From NCBI GenBank assembly GCA_913775725.1, contig CAJYNG010000018.1:186001-250000 (forward strand): a DNA stretch of 64,000 nt. The letters are read 5' to 3'. The notes beneath the pieces were generated by a model that saw nothing but the letters and a program-made list of their open reading frames with translations, was not told the DNA's origin and searched no databases. Source of the DNA: an uncultured Stenotrophomonas sp. (lineage in GTDB: Bacteria; Pseudomonadota; Gammaproteobacteria; Xanthomonadales; Xanthomonadaceae). The position numbers and the translations under genes were made by a program. Below are positions 17,102-24,590 of this stretch, one piece after another (positions within the stretch are counted from its first letter, which is position 1; each line of letters starts with the position of its first letter).

Positions 17102-17881
17102 ATGAGCGAACCGGAAAAGCGCATCGCCCTGTTGATCGACGCCGACAATGCGCCGGCATCGAAGATCGACGAGGTCCTGGCCGAAGTCGCCCGCTACGGT
17201 GTGGCGAACGTGCGCCGCGCCTATGGCAACTGGAAGAGTCCGCGGTTGAAGGGCTGGGAGGCGGTACTGCATGAATATGCGATCCGCCCGATCCAGCAGT
17301 TCGCCTACAGCAAGGGCAAGAATGCTTCGGACATGGCGATGGTGATCGATGCCATGGACCTGCTGTACGCGCGCAATCTGGACGGCTTCGCCATCGTGTC
17401 CAGCGATGCCGATTTCACCCCCATGGTGATGCGCCTGCTGACCGATGGCGTGAAGGTGTATGGCTTCGGTGAGAAGAAGACGCCGGAACCCTTCGTCAAT
17501 GCGTGCTCGAAGTTCACGTATCTGGAGGCGCTGGGCCAGACCCATGCCAGCGTGCCGGATACCGAACAGGCCTCCAGCGAACAGGCATCGAACGAGCCGG
17601 TGGCCAACGACGATGCCCGGCCACGCAAGAGCGGTGCGGAAATGCGCAGCGACACGCGGCTGGTGAAGATGCTGCGCCGCGCGGTGTCCGCGGCCGAGGG
17701 CGAGGATGGCTGGTCGCACCTCGGCCCGGTCGGCAGCCAGATCGGCAACCAGGCCTCGTTCGATCCGCGCAACTACGGTTACGGCAAGCTCAGTGACCTG
17801 CTGGCAGCGATCGGCCTGTTCGAGCTGAAGAAGGACGGCAAGTCGTCCTACGTGCGCGCGTTGCCGAAAAAGAACAGGTAG
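17102..17881 (+). CDS. NYN-domain (LabA/DUF88-type) protein with C-terminal LOTUS/OST-HTH domain
   Basis: 259 residues. Residues ~6-145 form a NYN PIN-like nuclease domain: IALLIDADNAPASKIDEVLA (first catalytic Asp), GKNASDMAMVIDAMDLLYA (acidic DMAMVIDAMD) and FAIVSSDADFTPMVMRLLTDG (SSDADF). After an acidic linker, residues ~185-255 look like a LOTUS/OST-HTH RNA-binding domain (TRLVKMLRRAV...GYGKLSDLLAAIGLFEL). Eukaryotic and bacterial relatives act on RNA; the bacterial role is mostly unknown. The stop TAG lies within a REP GTAG. The gene is divergent from ndh. Confidence 0.88.
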   Translation: MSEPEKRIALLIDADNAPASKIDEVLAEVARYGVANVRRAYGNWKSPRLKGWEAVLHEYAIRPIQQFAYSKGKNASDMAMVIDAMDLLYARNLDGFAIVSSDADFTPMVMRLLTDGVKVYGFGEKKTPEPFVNACSKFTYLEALGQTHASVPDTEQASSEQASNEPVANDDARPRKSGAEMRSDTRLVKMLRRAVSAAEGEDGWSHLGPVGSQIGNQASFDPRNYGYGKLSDLLAAIGLFELKKDGKSSYVRALPKKNR

Positions 17882-17900
17882 TGCCGGCCGCTGGCCGGCA
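17878..17900 (+). repeat. REP/SMAG-type palindrome (TGCCGGCC class)
   Basis: GTAG then TGCCGGCCGCTGGCCGGCA. It is the perfect version of the copy at 3884-3906. The GTAG provides the TAG stop of the NYN gene. Confidence 0.8.
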
Positions 17901-17993
17901 GCGCCCAGATGCCAGATCCGCATCCGCCACCCACACTCCCCACCCGATCAGGCGTATCGTTGCCGCTCGCATTGCCAGCAAGGAAAAACCCGC

Positions 17994-18614
17994 ATGTTGA
18001 AGATCTGGGGCCGCCGCAATTCCAGTAACGTCCGCAAGGTGCTGTGGTGCGCCGAGGAGATCGGCCTGCCGTATGAATCCATCGAAGTTGGTGGCAGCCA
18101 CGGCGGCACGCAGACGCCGGAGTACCAGGCGATGAATCCCAACAGCCTGGTGCCGGTGATCGAAGACCACGGCCTGCCGCTGTGGGAGTCGAATGCCATC
18201 GTGCGTTACCTGAGCGCGCGCTATGCGCTGGGCACGCTGTACGCCGAAGACCCGATGGAACGTGCCCAGGCCGAGAAGTGGATGGACTGGAGTACCTCGC
18301 GGATGGCACCGATCTACACTGACCTGATCTGGGGCATCATGCGCACCGCACCAGCCGACCGTGACGAAGCGCGCATCAATGCCGCCATCGTGCGTGCCGG
18401 TGACTACCTGGCGATGGCTGATGCCACGCTGGCCAAACAGCCGTGGCTGTCGGGCGAGACGTTCGCGATGGGTGACATCCCGCTGGGCTCGCTGATCTAT
18501 GCCTGGTTCGAACTGCCGATCCAGCGCCCGGAACTGCCGCACCTGGCCGACTGGTACGCGCGCCTGCGCGAGCGGCCGGCCTACCAGCGCGGCGTGATGT
18601 CGCCGCTGACGTAA
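17994..18614 (+). CDS. Glutathione S-transferase family protein
   Basis: 206 residues. The thioredoxin-fold N-domain starts KIWGRRNSSNVRKVLWCAEE with Ser in the catalytic region (RNSSNVRK), then the cis-Pro motif SLVPVIED and glutathione-binding LWESNAIVRYL. The C-domain has the N-capping box TFAMGDIPLGSLIYAW. The arrangement resembles theta/beta-like bacterial transferases. An AAGGAAAAA site precedes ATG 17994. It is unrelated in closeness to the other two transferases in this window (902-1537 and 59179-59820), which belong to different subgroups. Substrate unknown. Confidence 0.9.
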   Translation: MLKIWGRRNSSNVRKVLWCAEEIGLPYESIEVGGSHGGTQTPEYQAMNPNSLVPVIEDHGLPLWESNAIVRYLSARYALGTLYAEDPMERAQAEKWMDWSTSRMAPIYTDLIWGIMRTAPADRDEARINAAIVRAGDYLAMADATLAKQPWLSGETFAMGDIPLGSLIYAWFELPIQRPELPHLADWYARLRERPAYQRGVMSPLT

Positions 18615-18646
18615 GCGGGGCCGGGTCTTTTCCTGGAAAGAGAAGC

Positions 18647-18693
18647 AGCCGAGCATGGCTCGGCTCTACAGTAGTGCCGAGCCATGCCCGGCA
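18647..18693. repeat. SMAG half-elements, tail to head
   Basis: AGCCGAGCATGGCTCGGCTCTAC (18647-18669) is followed at once by GTAGTGCCGAGCCATGCCCGGCA (18671-18693). The two face outward, unlike the inward-facing dimers elsewhere. They lie between the convergent ends of a glutathione transferase gene and priA. Confidence 0.8.
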
Positions 18694-18705
18694 GCACCGA
18701 CCGGA

Positions 18706-20883
18706 TCAATACAGGTCCGTCGGATCCACATCCAGCGACCAGCGCACCTTGCGTGCTTCCGGCAGCGCATACAGCTGCGGAACCAGCTGCGAAAGCACCC
18801 CATGCAACGGCGGCCGCTGCAGCGCCGAAAGCAGCAGCTGGGTGCGCTGGTAGCCGGCACGCCGCGGCATCGGCGCCGGCATCGGCCCGTAGGCCTCGAC
18901 TACTTTCTGTTCCCCCAGCAGCTGCCGCGCTGCCAGCAGGAACGCATTGGCATGCTCCACCTGCTGCGCTTCGGCGCGCATCAGCGCCAGATGCGCGAAC
19001 GGCGGGAATCCAGCGGCCTGGCGCTGGTTCAACTCGGCCTGCGCGAACGGGTGGTAGCCACCGCTCACCAGGGTTTCCAGCAATGGGTGCCCGGGGTGAT
19101 GGGTCTGCAGCCAGACCTCGCCGGGATCACGTGCACGGCCCGCACGGCCCGCCACCTGGATCAGCTGCTGCGCCAGTTTTTCGCTGGCGCGGAAGTCGGC
19201 CGAGAACAGGCCCTCATCGATACCCACCACCACCACCAGGGTCAGCTTGGGCAGGTCGTGGCCCTTGGCCAGGATCTGCGTGCCGACCAGGATGCCGGGC
19301 TGGTCGCCCAGTTTCGCCAACTGCTGTTCCAGCGCGTCACGTCGCGACGTGGTGCCGCGGTCGATGCGCACCACCGGGAAATCGGCGAAGGCGGCGGTGA
19401 GGTGCTCTTCCAGGCGTTCGGTGCCGATACCCTGCGGCTGCAGCGCGAGGCTGCCGCAGGCAGGGCAGGCCAACGGTGCCGGTTGCCGTGCGCCGCAGTG
19501 ATGGCACTGCAGGCGACGGCCGCCGCCATGCACGGTCATCGGTGCATCGCAGCGATTGCACGGCGCGGTCCAGCCACAGTCGTGGCACAGCAGCACCGGC
19601 GCGTAGCCACGGCGGTTCTTGAACACCAGCACCTGCTGGCCACGCTGCAGGTGTTCGCCGATACCGGCCAGCACGTCGGCCGACAGACCGTCATGCAATG
19701 GCCGCTTGCGCACATCGAGGATGCGCACGCGTGGCGGCCGTGCATCACCGGCGCGCTGCTTCAGGCGCAGGTGGGTGTAGCGCCCGGCATAGGCGTTGTG
19801 CAGCGTCTCCAGTGAAGGCGTAGCGCTGCCCAGCAGCACCGGAACGCCCAGCGCCTTGCCCCGGACCAGGGCGAAATCGCGTGCGTGGTAGCGGATGCCA
19901 TCCTGCTGCTTGTAGCTGCCGTCATGCTCCTCGTCGATGATCAGCAGGCCGGCCTGCGGCAGCGGAGTGAACACCGCCGAGCGGGTGCCGACGATCACCC
20001 GTGCCTCGCCACGTGAGGCCGCCGCCCAGACACGCGCGCGCTCGTTGTCATTCAGCCCCGAGTGCAGCGCGTGCACAGCGATGCCGAGGCGGCCGCGGAA
20101 GCGTGCCAGGGTCTGCGGGGTCAGGCCGATTTCCGGCACCAGCACCAATGCCTGCCTGCCCTGCACCAGGCAGTGGATGATCGCCTGCAGGTAAACCTCG
20201 GTCTTGCCGCTGCCGGTCACGCCATCCAGCAGGAAGGGCTGGAAGCCTTCGGTGGCGTTGATTGTGGCCACCGCCTCGGCCTGGTCCGGGTTGAGCGTTG
20301 GACCGGGCAGTGGCTGCGCATGTTGCGGTGCCACCGTCAGCACCACGCGCTCGGCCAGATCACGCTTGGCCAGACTGCGTGCTGCGGCGCGCCAGTCCTG
20401 CATGCGTTCGCCCAGCACATCCTCATCCACCACGGCCTCGGCCAGCAGTTCGGCCAACTGCCGCGGGCGGCTGCCGGCGCGCAGCTTCTCGCGCTGGGCA
20501 TGGCCTTCGGGTGTCAGCTGCCAGCCCCAGTGATGGGTGTCGGGCAGGGTCTCGCCATGGCGCAGCGGGCCGGGCAGGGCGGTGCTCAGCACCTCGCCGA
20601 GAGGGGCATGGGTGTAGCGCGCCAGCCACTGCAGGCTCTGCCACAGCTCACCCTGCAGCAGCGGCTGAGGATCGCACCAGGCCAGTGCCTGGCGCAGGCC
20701 CTGACCATCGTCGGCCTGGCCGTGGCCGACCACCACGCCGACCAGTTCGCGGTTGCCGAACGGCACCTTCACGCGGCAGCCGACCGCCGCCGTGGGGGCC
20801 TCGCCCTCCGGCGACAGGTAGTCGAACAGGCGGGGCAGGGGGACGGGCAGGGCGACCTGCAGGGTCGGAATCGGTGAAAGCAT
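18706..20883 (-). CDS. priA: Primosomal replication-restart helicase PriA
   Basis: 725 residues, a 3'-5' DNA helicase that recognises stalled forks and reloads DnaB. The N-terminal DNA-binding domain starts LSPIPTLQVALPVPLPRLFD. Walker A is LLDGVTGSGKTEVYLQAI and the Walker B box is LLIIDEEHDGSYKQ. The cysteine zinc region is LLCHDCGWTAPCNRCDAPM, then LQCHHCGARQPAPLACPACG. Helicase motifs V/VI include GTQILAKGHDLPKL and QVAGRAGRARDPGEVWLQT. ATG 20883 is chosen because family members begin at this point; the frame also has ATG 20904. It is followed on its upstream side by an AT-rich gap with DnaA boxes. Confidence 0.95.
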   Translation of the reverse strand: MLSPIPTLQVALPVPLPRLFDYLSPEGEAPTAAVGCRVKVPFGNRELVGVVVGHGQADDGQGLRQALAWCDPQPLLQGELWQSLQWLARYTHAPLGEVLSTALPGPLRHGETLPDTHHWGWQLTPEGHAQREKLRAGSRPRQLAELLAEAVVDEDVLGERMQDWRAAARSLAKRDLAERVVLTVAPQHAQPLPGPTLNPDQAEAVATINATEGFQPFLLDGVTGSGKTEVYLQAIIHCLVQGRQALVLVPEIGLTPQTLARFRGRLGIAVHALHSGLNDNERARVWAAASRGEARVIVGTRSAVFTPLPQAGLLIIDEEHDGSYKQQDGIRYHARDFALVRGKALGVPVLLGSATPSLETLHNAYAGRYTHLRLKQRAGDARPPRVRILDVRKRPLHDGLSADVLAGIGEHLQRGQQVLVFKNRRGYAPVLLCHDCGWTAPCNRCDAPMTVHGGGRRLQCHHCGARQPAPLACPACGSLALQPQGIGTERLEEHLTAAFADFPVVRIDRGTTSRRDALEQQLAKLGDQPGILVGTQILAKGHDLPKLTLVVVVGIDEGLFSADFRASEKLAQQLIQVAGRAGRARDPGEVWLQTHHPGHPLLETLVSGGYHPFAQAELNQRQAAGFPPFAHLALMRAEAQQVEHANAFLLAARQLLGEQKVVEAYGPMPAPMPRRAGYQRTQLLLSALQRPPLHGVLSQLVPQLYALPEARKVRWSLDVDPTDLY

Positions 20884-20904
20884 CGGGCCAGTGTAACGGC
20901 CCAT

Positions 20905-21296
20905 GCGCGCGCGAATGGCAGGAGGGGGAGCGGCCGGGGGACGCCCGTTGAATCATAAATGTCACCTAAATATCGGTGTCCATTGGAGATTCAGTCTTAT
21001 CCACATGTTCTGTGGATAACGTTGTGCGTTAACGGTCAGCGGAAACGCAGAAGGCCGATGGCGACGGCCTCACACTCGGGTTGGTCAAAAAATCGCCACA
21101 TAGTAAAAACATTCAAAATCAACAAGTTAAGTGTGAAACAATGCTGAAACAGAGTGAATTCAGCTGGATGCCCCAGTTTTCCGCTGCGGGGCCTTGGTGC
21201 TGTGCACAACCTGCAGCACGAAGTGCCTGCGGGCGCAAGTCCTGCCGGGCGCCGATGGCCTGCCGCTATCATGCGGGCAGACCTTTGGAGTGACCG
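20905..21296. other. AT-rich intergenic region between priA and a membrane-protein gene
   Basis: About 390 bases with no convincing gene. Roughly 20950-21170 is clearly more AT-rich than its surroundings. It contains two perfect inverted DnaA boxes (20997-21019) and A-tracts around 21085-21130. It must also hold the promoters of the two divergent genes; a TTGAAT-N17-TATCGG pair (20948-20976) is one candidate. Nothing else is recognisable. Confidence 0.6.
20997..21019. promoter_or_regulatory. Pair of perfect, face-to-face DnaA boxes
   Basis: TTATCCACA (20997-21005) and its inverse TGTGGATAA (21011-21019) are separated by 5 bases. Both match the consensus DnaA box exactly. No dnaA, dnaN or gyrB gene is nearby, so this is not the usual chromosomal origin. 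It could titrate or reactivate DnaA (datA/DARS-like), or let DnaA control the flanking promoters. The role is inferred. Confidence 0.7.
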
Positions 21297-22301
21297 ATGA
21301 CGGCTGTGCCCGCCCCTGTTTCCTCGACCGCGGCCGGCGCGCTGTCGGCGTTCCTGCGTGGCGTCGAACGCCGTGCCCTGGTGGTGGCTGAACTGCAGTG
21401 TGGTGATGCCGCCCGGGCCGAACAGACCCTGGTGGCGGTGATGCGCGCGTTTGCGGCGGTCGCCAGCGACTTGCCGATGGCGCAGTGGCCGACCCGCTTC
21501 TGGACCCTGCTGGGCCAGCGCCAGGTACTGCGCGAACCGGTGGGCGGTCAGTGGGCGCCGCCGTTGGCTGCGCTTGGCGGGATGGGGCCGCTGCCACGCT
21601 TGGCACTTCTGCTGCGGGTGGGCGGCAGCCTGGACGAAGCCATCGCCATGCGCGTGCTCGACCAGGACGAGGCCGGCTACCAGCACCTGCTGGCCGATGC
21701 CTGCCCGCGCGATGTGCACGGCCAGCCCGATGCATCGGCCTGGCGTCAACTGGCCGAACAGGTGCAGGCGCGTATCCGCGACCTGCCGGCCAAGCGCCTG
21801 CAGCAGCTGCAGCAGCCTGCCGCGCCGGCTGCCAACAATGAAACCCCGACCGTCAGCTGGCGTGCACCACAGCGGGACGAGCGTGCGCCCGCCAACGGCA
21901 AGCGCCGCCGCACGAATGCCAAGCCACGCTGGCGCGGTCCGCTGATCCTGCTGGTCACGGTGGCGGTGCTGTTGGCCGCCGCACTGGGCTGGCGCTACTG
22001 GCAGGGGCATTCGTTCGGTAGCGATGCCCCATTGCCGGAAGGCGTGGTCGGTGAAGCGGGGCCGGTCACGGTGGAAGCACTGCCGCCGAGCAAGGTCAAC
22101 GCCACGCCGGACGCGACCCCTGCGCAGGCTACGGACGACGCCACGATGCTGGCCGACCGCGACTATCCGCTGGTGGCCGATGCCGATCTGTATGCGTGGA
22201 CGGCGGCCGGTGGCCCACTGCCGGTGGACGAATCGCAATCCAAGCCGAGCCGGCCCGAGCCGGCAAGCACCACGCTGGAAACCGCCGCTGCCGATGAATA
22301 A
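21297..22301 (+). CDS. Hypothetical single-pass membrane protein
   Basis: 334 residues, family not recognised. Residues 1-170 are soluble and helical, with VERRALVVAELQCGDAARAE and a conserved-looking WPTRFWTLLGQRQVL. A basic stretch (NGKRRRTNAKPRWRG) is followed by one membrane segment at ~218-237 (PLILLVTVAVLLAAALGWRY). The rest is a Pro/Ala/Asp-rich low-complexity periplasmic tail. The positive-inside rule puts the N-terminal domain in the cytoplasm, a topology like anti-sigma factors, but no such domain is recognised. It overlaps the following DUF3106 gene by 8 bases, so the two are co-translated and probably work together. Confidence 0.8.
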   Translation: MTAVPAPVSSTAAGALSAFLRGVERRALVVAELQCGDAARAEQTLVAVMRAFAAVASDLPMAQWPTRFWTLLGQRQVLREPVGGQWAPPLAALGGMGPLPRLALLLRVGGSLDEAIAMRVLDQDEAGYQHLLADACPRDVHGQPDASAWRQLAEQVQARIRDLPAKRLQQLQQPAAPAANNETPTVSWRAPQRDERAPANGKRRRTNAKPRWRGPLILLVTVAVLLAAALGWRYWQGHSFGSDAPLPEGVVGEAGPVTVEALPPSKVNATPDATPAQATDDATMLADRDYPLVADADLYAWTAAGGPLPVDESQSKPSRPEPASTTLETAAADE

Positions 22302-22872
22302 GTCCCTGTTCGCCAGCCTCCTGCTGGCCCTGCCATTGTCGCTGTCCGCCGCGCCGCAGACCTTGAACGTCCCGTTGCCGCCGCCAGTGCCGGGCAGTTC
22401 ACCGACGGCCCCGGCCACCACAAGCACGACGCCCGCTGCGTTCACCCAGCTCGATGCCCCGCAGCAGCGCCAGCGTCGCGCCGACTACGCGGCCTGGCGC
22501 GCCTTGCCGGAGGGCGAACGCGAGCGGATCCGTCAGGCCGCTGCGCGATTCAATGCACTGCCGGCCGACCAGCAGCAACGTCTGCGCCAGCAGTTCCAGG
22601 CGCAGGACCAGGCATTCCGCGAAGGCTGGCGGCTGGGCCCGCAGCTGGGGCTGGAGTTCCCCAAGCTGCACGGCCTGTTCGGCTTCGTGCCACCGGAACA
22701 GCGCGAGGCCGCGCTGGCCGTGCTGCGTCAGCTCAGCCCGGCGCAGCTGGCCCAGCTGACCCTGGTCGCGCAGCGCACACCACCGCAGGAACGCGACACG
22801 GTACGCAGCGCGTTCCTCGCCGTGCCGCCCGCCGAGCGCGACACCTGGCTCAAGCGCCAGGCGGGGCAGTAA
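22294..22872 (+). CDS. Secreted DUF3106-domain protein
   Basis: 192 residues with a signal peptide (MNKSLFASLLLALPLSLSAA) and a Pro-rich linker. Two DUF3106-like stretches follow: RRADYAAWRALPEGERERIR with RFNALPADQQQRLRQQF, and QREAALAVLRQLSPAQLAQL with TPPQERDTVRSAFLAVPPAER. The repeated L-P/S-x-x-x-R-x-x-L pattern is typical of this periplasmic family of unknown function. ATG 22294 lies inside the end of the preceding membrane-protein gene (8-base overlap). The gene is followed by a large inverted repeat that may terminate transcription. Confidence 0.87.
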   Translation: MNKSLFASLLLALPLSLSAAPQTLNVPLPPPVPGSSPTAPATTSTTPAAFTQLDAPQQRQRRADYAAWRALPEGERERIRQAAARFNALPADQQQRLRQQFQAQDQAFREGWRLGPQLGLEFPKLHGLFGFVPPEQREAALAVLRQLSPAQLAQLTLVAQRTPPQERDTVRSAFLAVPPAERDTWLKRQAGQ

Positions 22873-22876
22873 ACCC

Positions 22877-22952
22877 AAAAGGGGACGGAGGGGATTAAGC
22901 CGTATTCGGCACAGTCGGGCTTGAAACGACTTAATCCCCTCCGTCCCCTTTT
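22877..22952. repeat. Long inverted repeat, 23-bp perfect arms
   Basis: The arm AAAAGGGGACGGAGGGGATT (continuing AAG; 22877-22899) and its exact complement (22930-22952) surround a 30-base loop. The element starts with AAAA and ends with TTTT, so the hairpin could terminate transcription in both directions. Its stem sequence is unrelated to the SMAG family. Confidence 0.85.
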
Positions 22953-23109
22953 CGCGGGTAACGCGATCGCAACGCGTGATGCCGGGGCCCGCTGAAACCC
23001 AGCATTCACGCCATGTCATGGGAATGCGCGCGTTGCACGCGTAAGATGGCGGCCCGCAACCCGGTGCCTGTGCCCTTCGCGCGCAACCGCAGTTCGCGTC
23101 AAGCACCTT

Positions 23110-24474
23110 ATGTCTACTGCAACCTCCACGCCGCGCTTCAGCAAGGAAGTCGGCGCCACCGGTCTGCTCGCCCTGCCGCTTGTGCTCGGGCATGTGTCCA
23201 CCGGTCTGATCTCCTTCGTCGACAACGTCATTGCCGGCCACCATGCCACCGCGACCCTGGCCGCGGTGACCATCGGCACGGCGCTGTTGTGGCTGCCGAT
23301 GCTGATCCCGATCGGCACCCTGATCTCGCTCACCGCCTCGGTGTCGCAGCTGCATGGCGCTGGCCGCGAGCGCGAGATCGGCCCGCTGTTCCGCCAGGCA
23401 TTGTGGCTGGCGCTGGGCCTGGGCCTGATCATGTTCACCTTCCTCACCGTGGTGCCGCCGCTGCTGCCGGCCTTCGGCATCGCACCGGACATCGTGCCGG
23501 GGGCGACCGCGTTCCTGCATGCAGTGCGCTGGGGTGGCCCGGCGCTGACCCTGTATTTCTGCATGCGCTATCTGAGCGAGGGCATGCACTGGACGCTGCC
23601 GACCATGCTGCTGGGCTTCGGTGGCCTGCTGGTGCTGGCGCCGATGGGCTACGTGCTGGCCAACGGTAAGCTGGGCTTCCCGGAAATGGGTGCCGAGGGC
23701 CTGGGCATCGCCTCGGCGGTGATGATGTGGCTGCAGGCCATCGCCTTCGCTACCTACCTGTGGTTCACCAAGCGCTTCGCCCACCTGCAGCTGTTCTCGC
23801 ATTTCGAGGGGCCGCGCTGGAAGGCGATCTGGGATCTGCTGCGCACCGGCCTGCCGATCGGCATTACCGTGCTGATGGAGGGCGGCCTGTTCATCGTCAC
23901 CGCGCTGCTGATCGGCCGCCTCGGTGCCAATGAAGCGGCCGCGCACCAGATCGCGATCAACGTCGCGCAGCTGTGCTTCATGATTCCGATGGGCGTGGCC
24001 GAGGCCACCACCGTGCGCGTCGGCCATGCGGTCGGCCGTGGCGATGGCTTCGGTGTACGGCGTGCGGCGTGGGCTGGCTACGCGATCATCATGGGCACGC
24101 AGACGTTGTCGGCGGCGGTGCTGCTGTTCGGCCACGATGCCATCGTCGGTGTCTACACCAACGACCTGGCGGTGGCCGGCCTGGCCTCCACCCTGCTGCT
24201 GTACGCGGCCACCTTCCAGTTCCCGGATGGCATCCAGGTGCTGTCGGCCGGCGCGCTGCGTGGCCTGAAGGACACCCGCGTGCCAATGTTCATCGCCATG
24301 TTCGCGTACTGGGGCCTGGGCATGCCGCTCGGCGCCGGGCTCGGCCTGGGGCTGGGCATGGGCCCGCAGGGCATGTGGATCGGCCTGATCGTCGGCCTGA
24401 CCGCTGCCGCCATCCTGATGGGCTGGCGCCTGCGCCTCAGCAGCCTGCGCATCGGCCAGTCCGCGCTGTCCTGA
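23110..24474 (+). CDS. MATE-family multidrug efflux transporter (NorM-type)
   Basis: 454 residues, 12 predicted membrane segments in two homologous halves. Half 1 begins ATGLLALPLVLGHVSTGLIS with VDNVIAGHHATATLAAVTIG (the conserved D-x-x-x-x-G-x-x-x-x-x-x-A pattern). Half 2 begins GLPIGITVLMEGGLFIVTAL with IGRLGANEAAAHQIAINVAQ. Position suggests Na+- or H+-coupled export of cationic compounds. The start 23110 is preceded only by a weak ribosome site. It lies alone between a large inverted repeat and sppA, so it is probably monocistronic. Substrates cannot be predicted. Confidence 0.93.
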   Translation: MSTATSTPRFSKEVGATGLLALPLVLGHVSTGLISFVDNVIAGHHATATLAAVTIGTALLWLPMLIPIGTLISLTASVSQLHGAGREREIGPLFRQALWLALGLGLIMFTFLTVVPPLLPAFGIAPDIVPGATAFLHAVRWGGPALTLYFCMRYLSEGMHWTLPTMLLGFGGLLVLAPMGYVLANGKLGFPEMGAEGLGIASAVMMWLQAIAFATYLWFTKRFAHLQLFSHFEGPRWKAIWDLLRTGLPIGITVLMEGGLFIVTALLIGRLGANEAAAHQIAINVAQLCFMIPMGVAEATTVRVGHAVGRGDGFGVRRAAWAGYAIIMGTQTLSAAVLLFGHDAIVGVYTNDLAVAGLASTLLLYAATFQFPDGIQVLSAGALRGLKDTRVPMFIAMFAYWGLGMPLGAGLGLGLGMGPQGMWIGLIVGLTAAAILMGWRLRLSSLRIGQSALS

Positions 24475-24482
24475 TCCGCCCC

Positions 24483-24508
24483 GCCCGCCGCGATGACCCG
24501 TGGCGGGC
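24483..24508 (+). terminator. Hairpin after the MATE gene
   Basis: GCCCGCC (24483-24489) pairs with GGCGGGC (24502-24508) around a 12-base loop. There is no T-run, so termination is uncertain. Confidence 0.35.
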
Positions 24509-24590
24509 GATCCCCTGACTTGTGTCCGATGCCGCATCACGCGGCACCGGCTATGCTGGCACCACGGCAAGAAGCCATCCGGAGCGTTCC

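Noticed and set aside
20997-21019. Chromosomal origin or dif site
   Set aside because: There is no dnaA-dnaN-recF-gyrB context and only two boxes; the dif core sequence is absent.
22399-24570. 723-codon minus-strand ORF spanning DUF3106 and MATE genes
   Set aside because: Crosses two real genes and a large inverted repeat; composition is Gln/His/Arg-rich shadow type.
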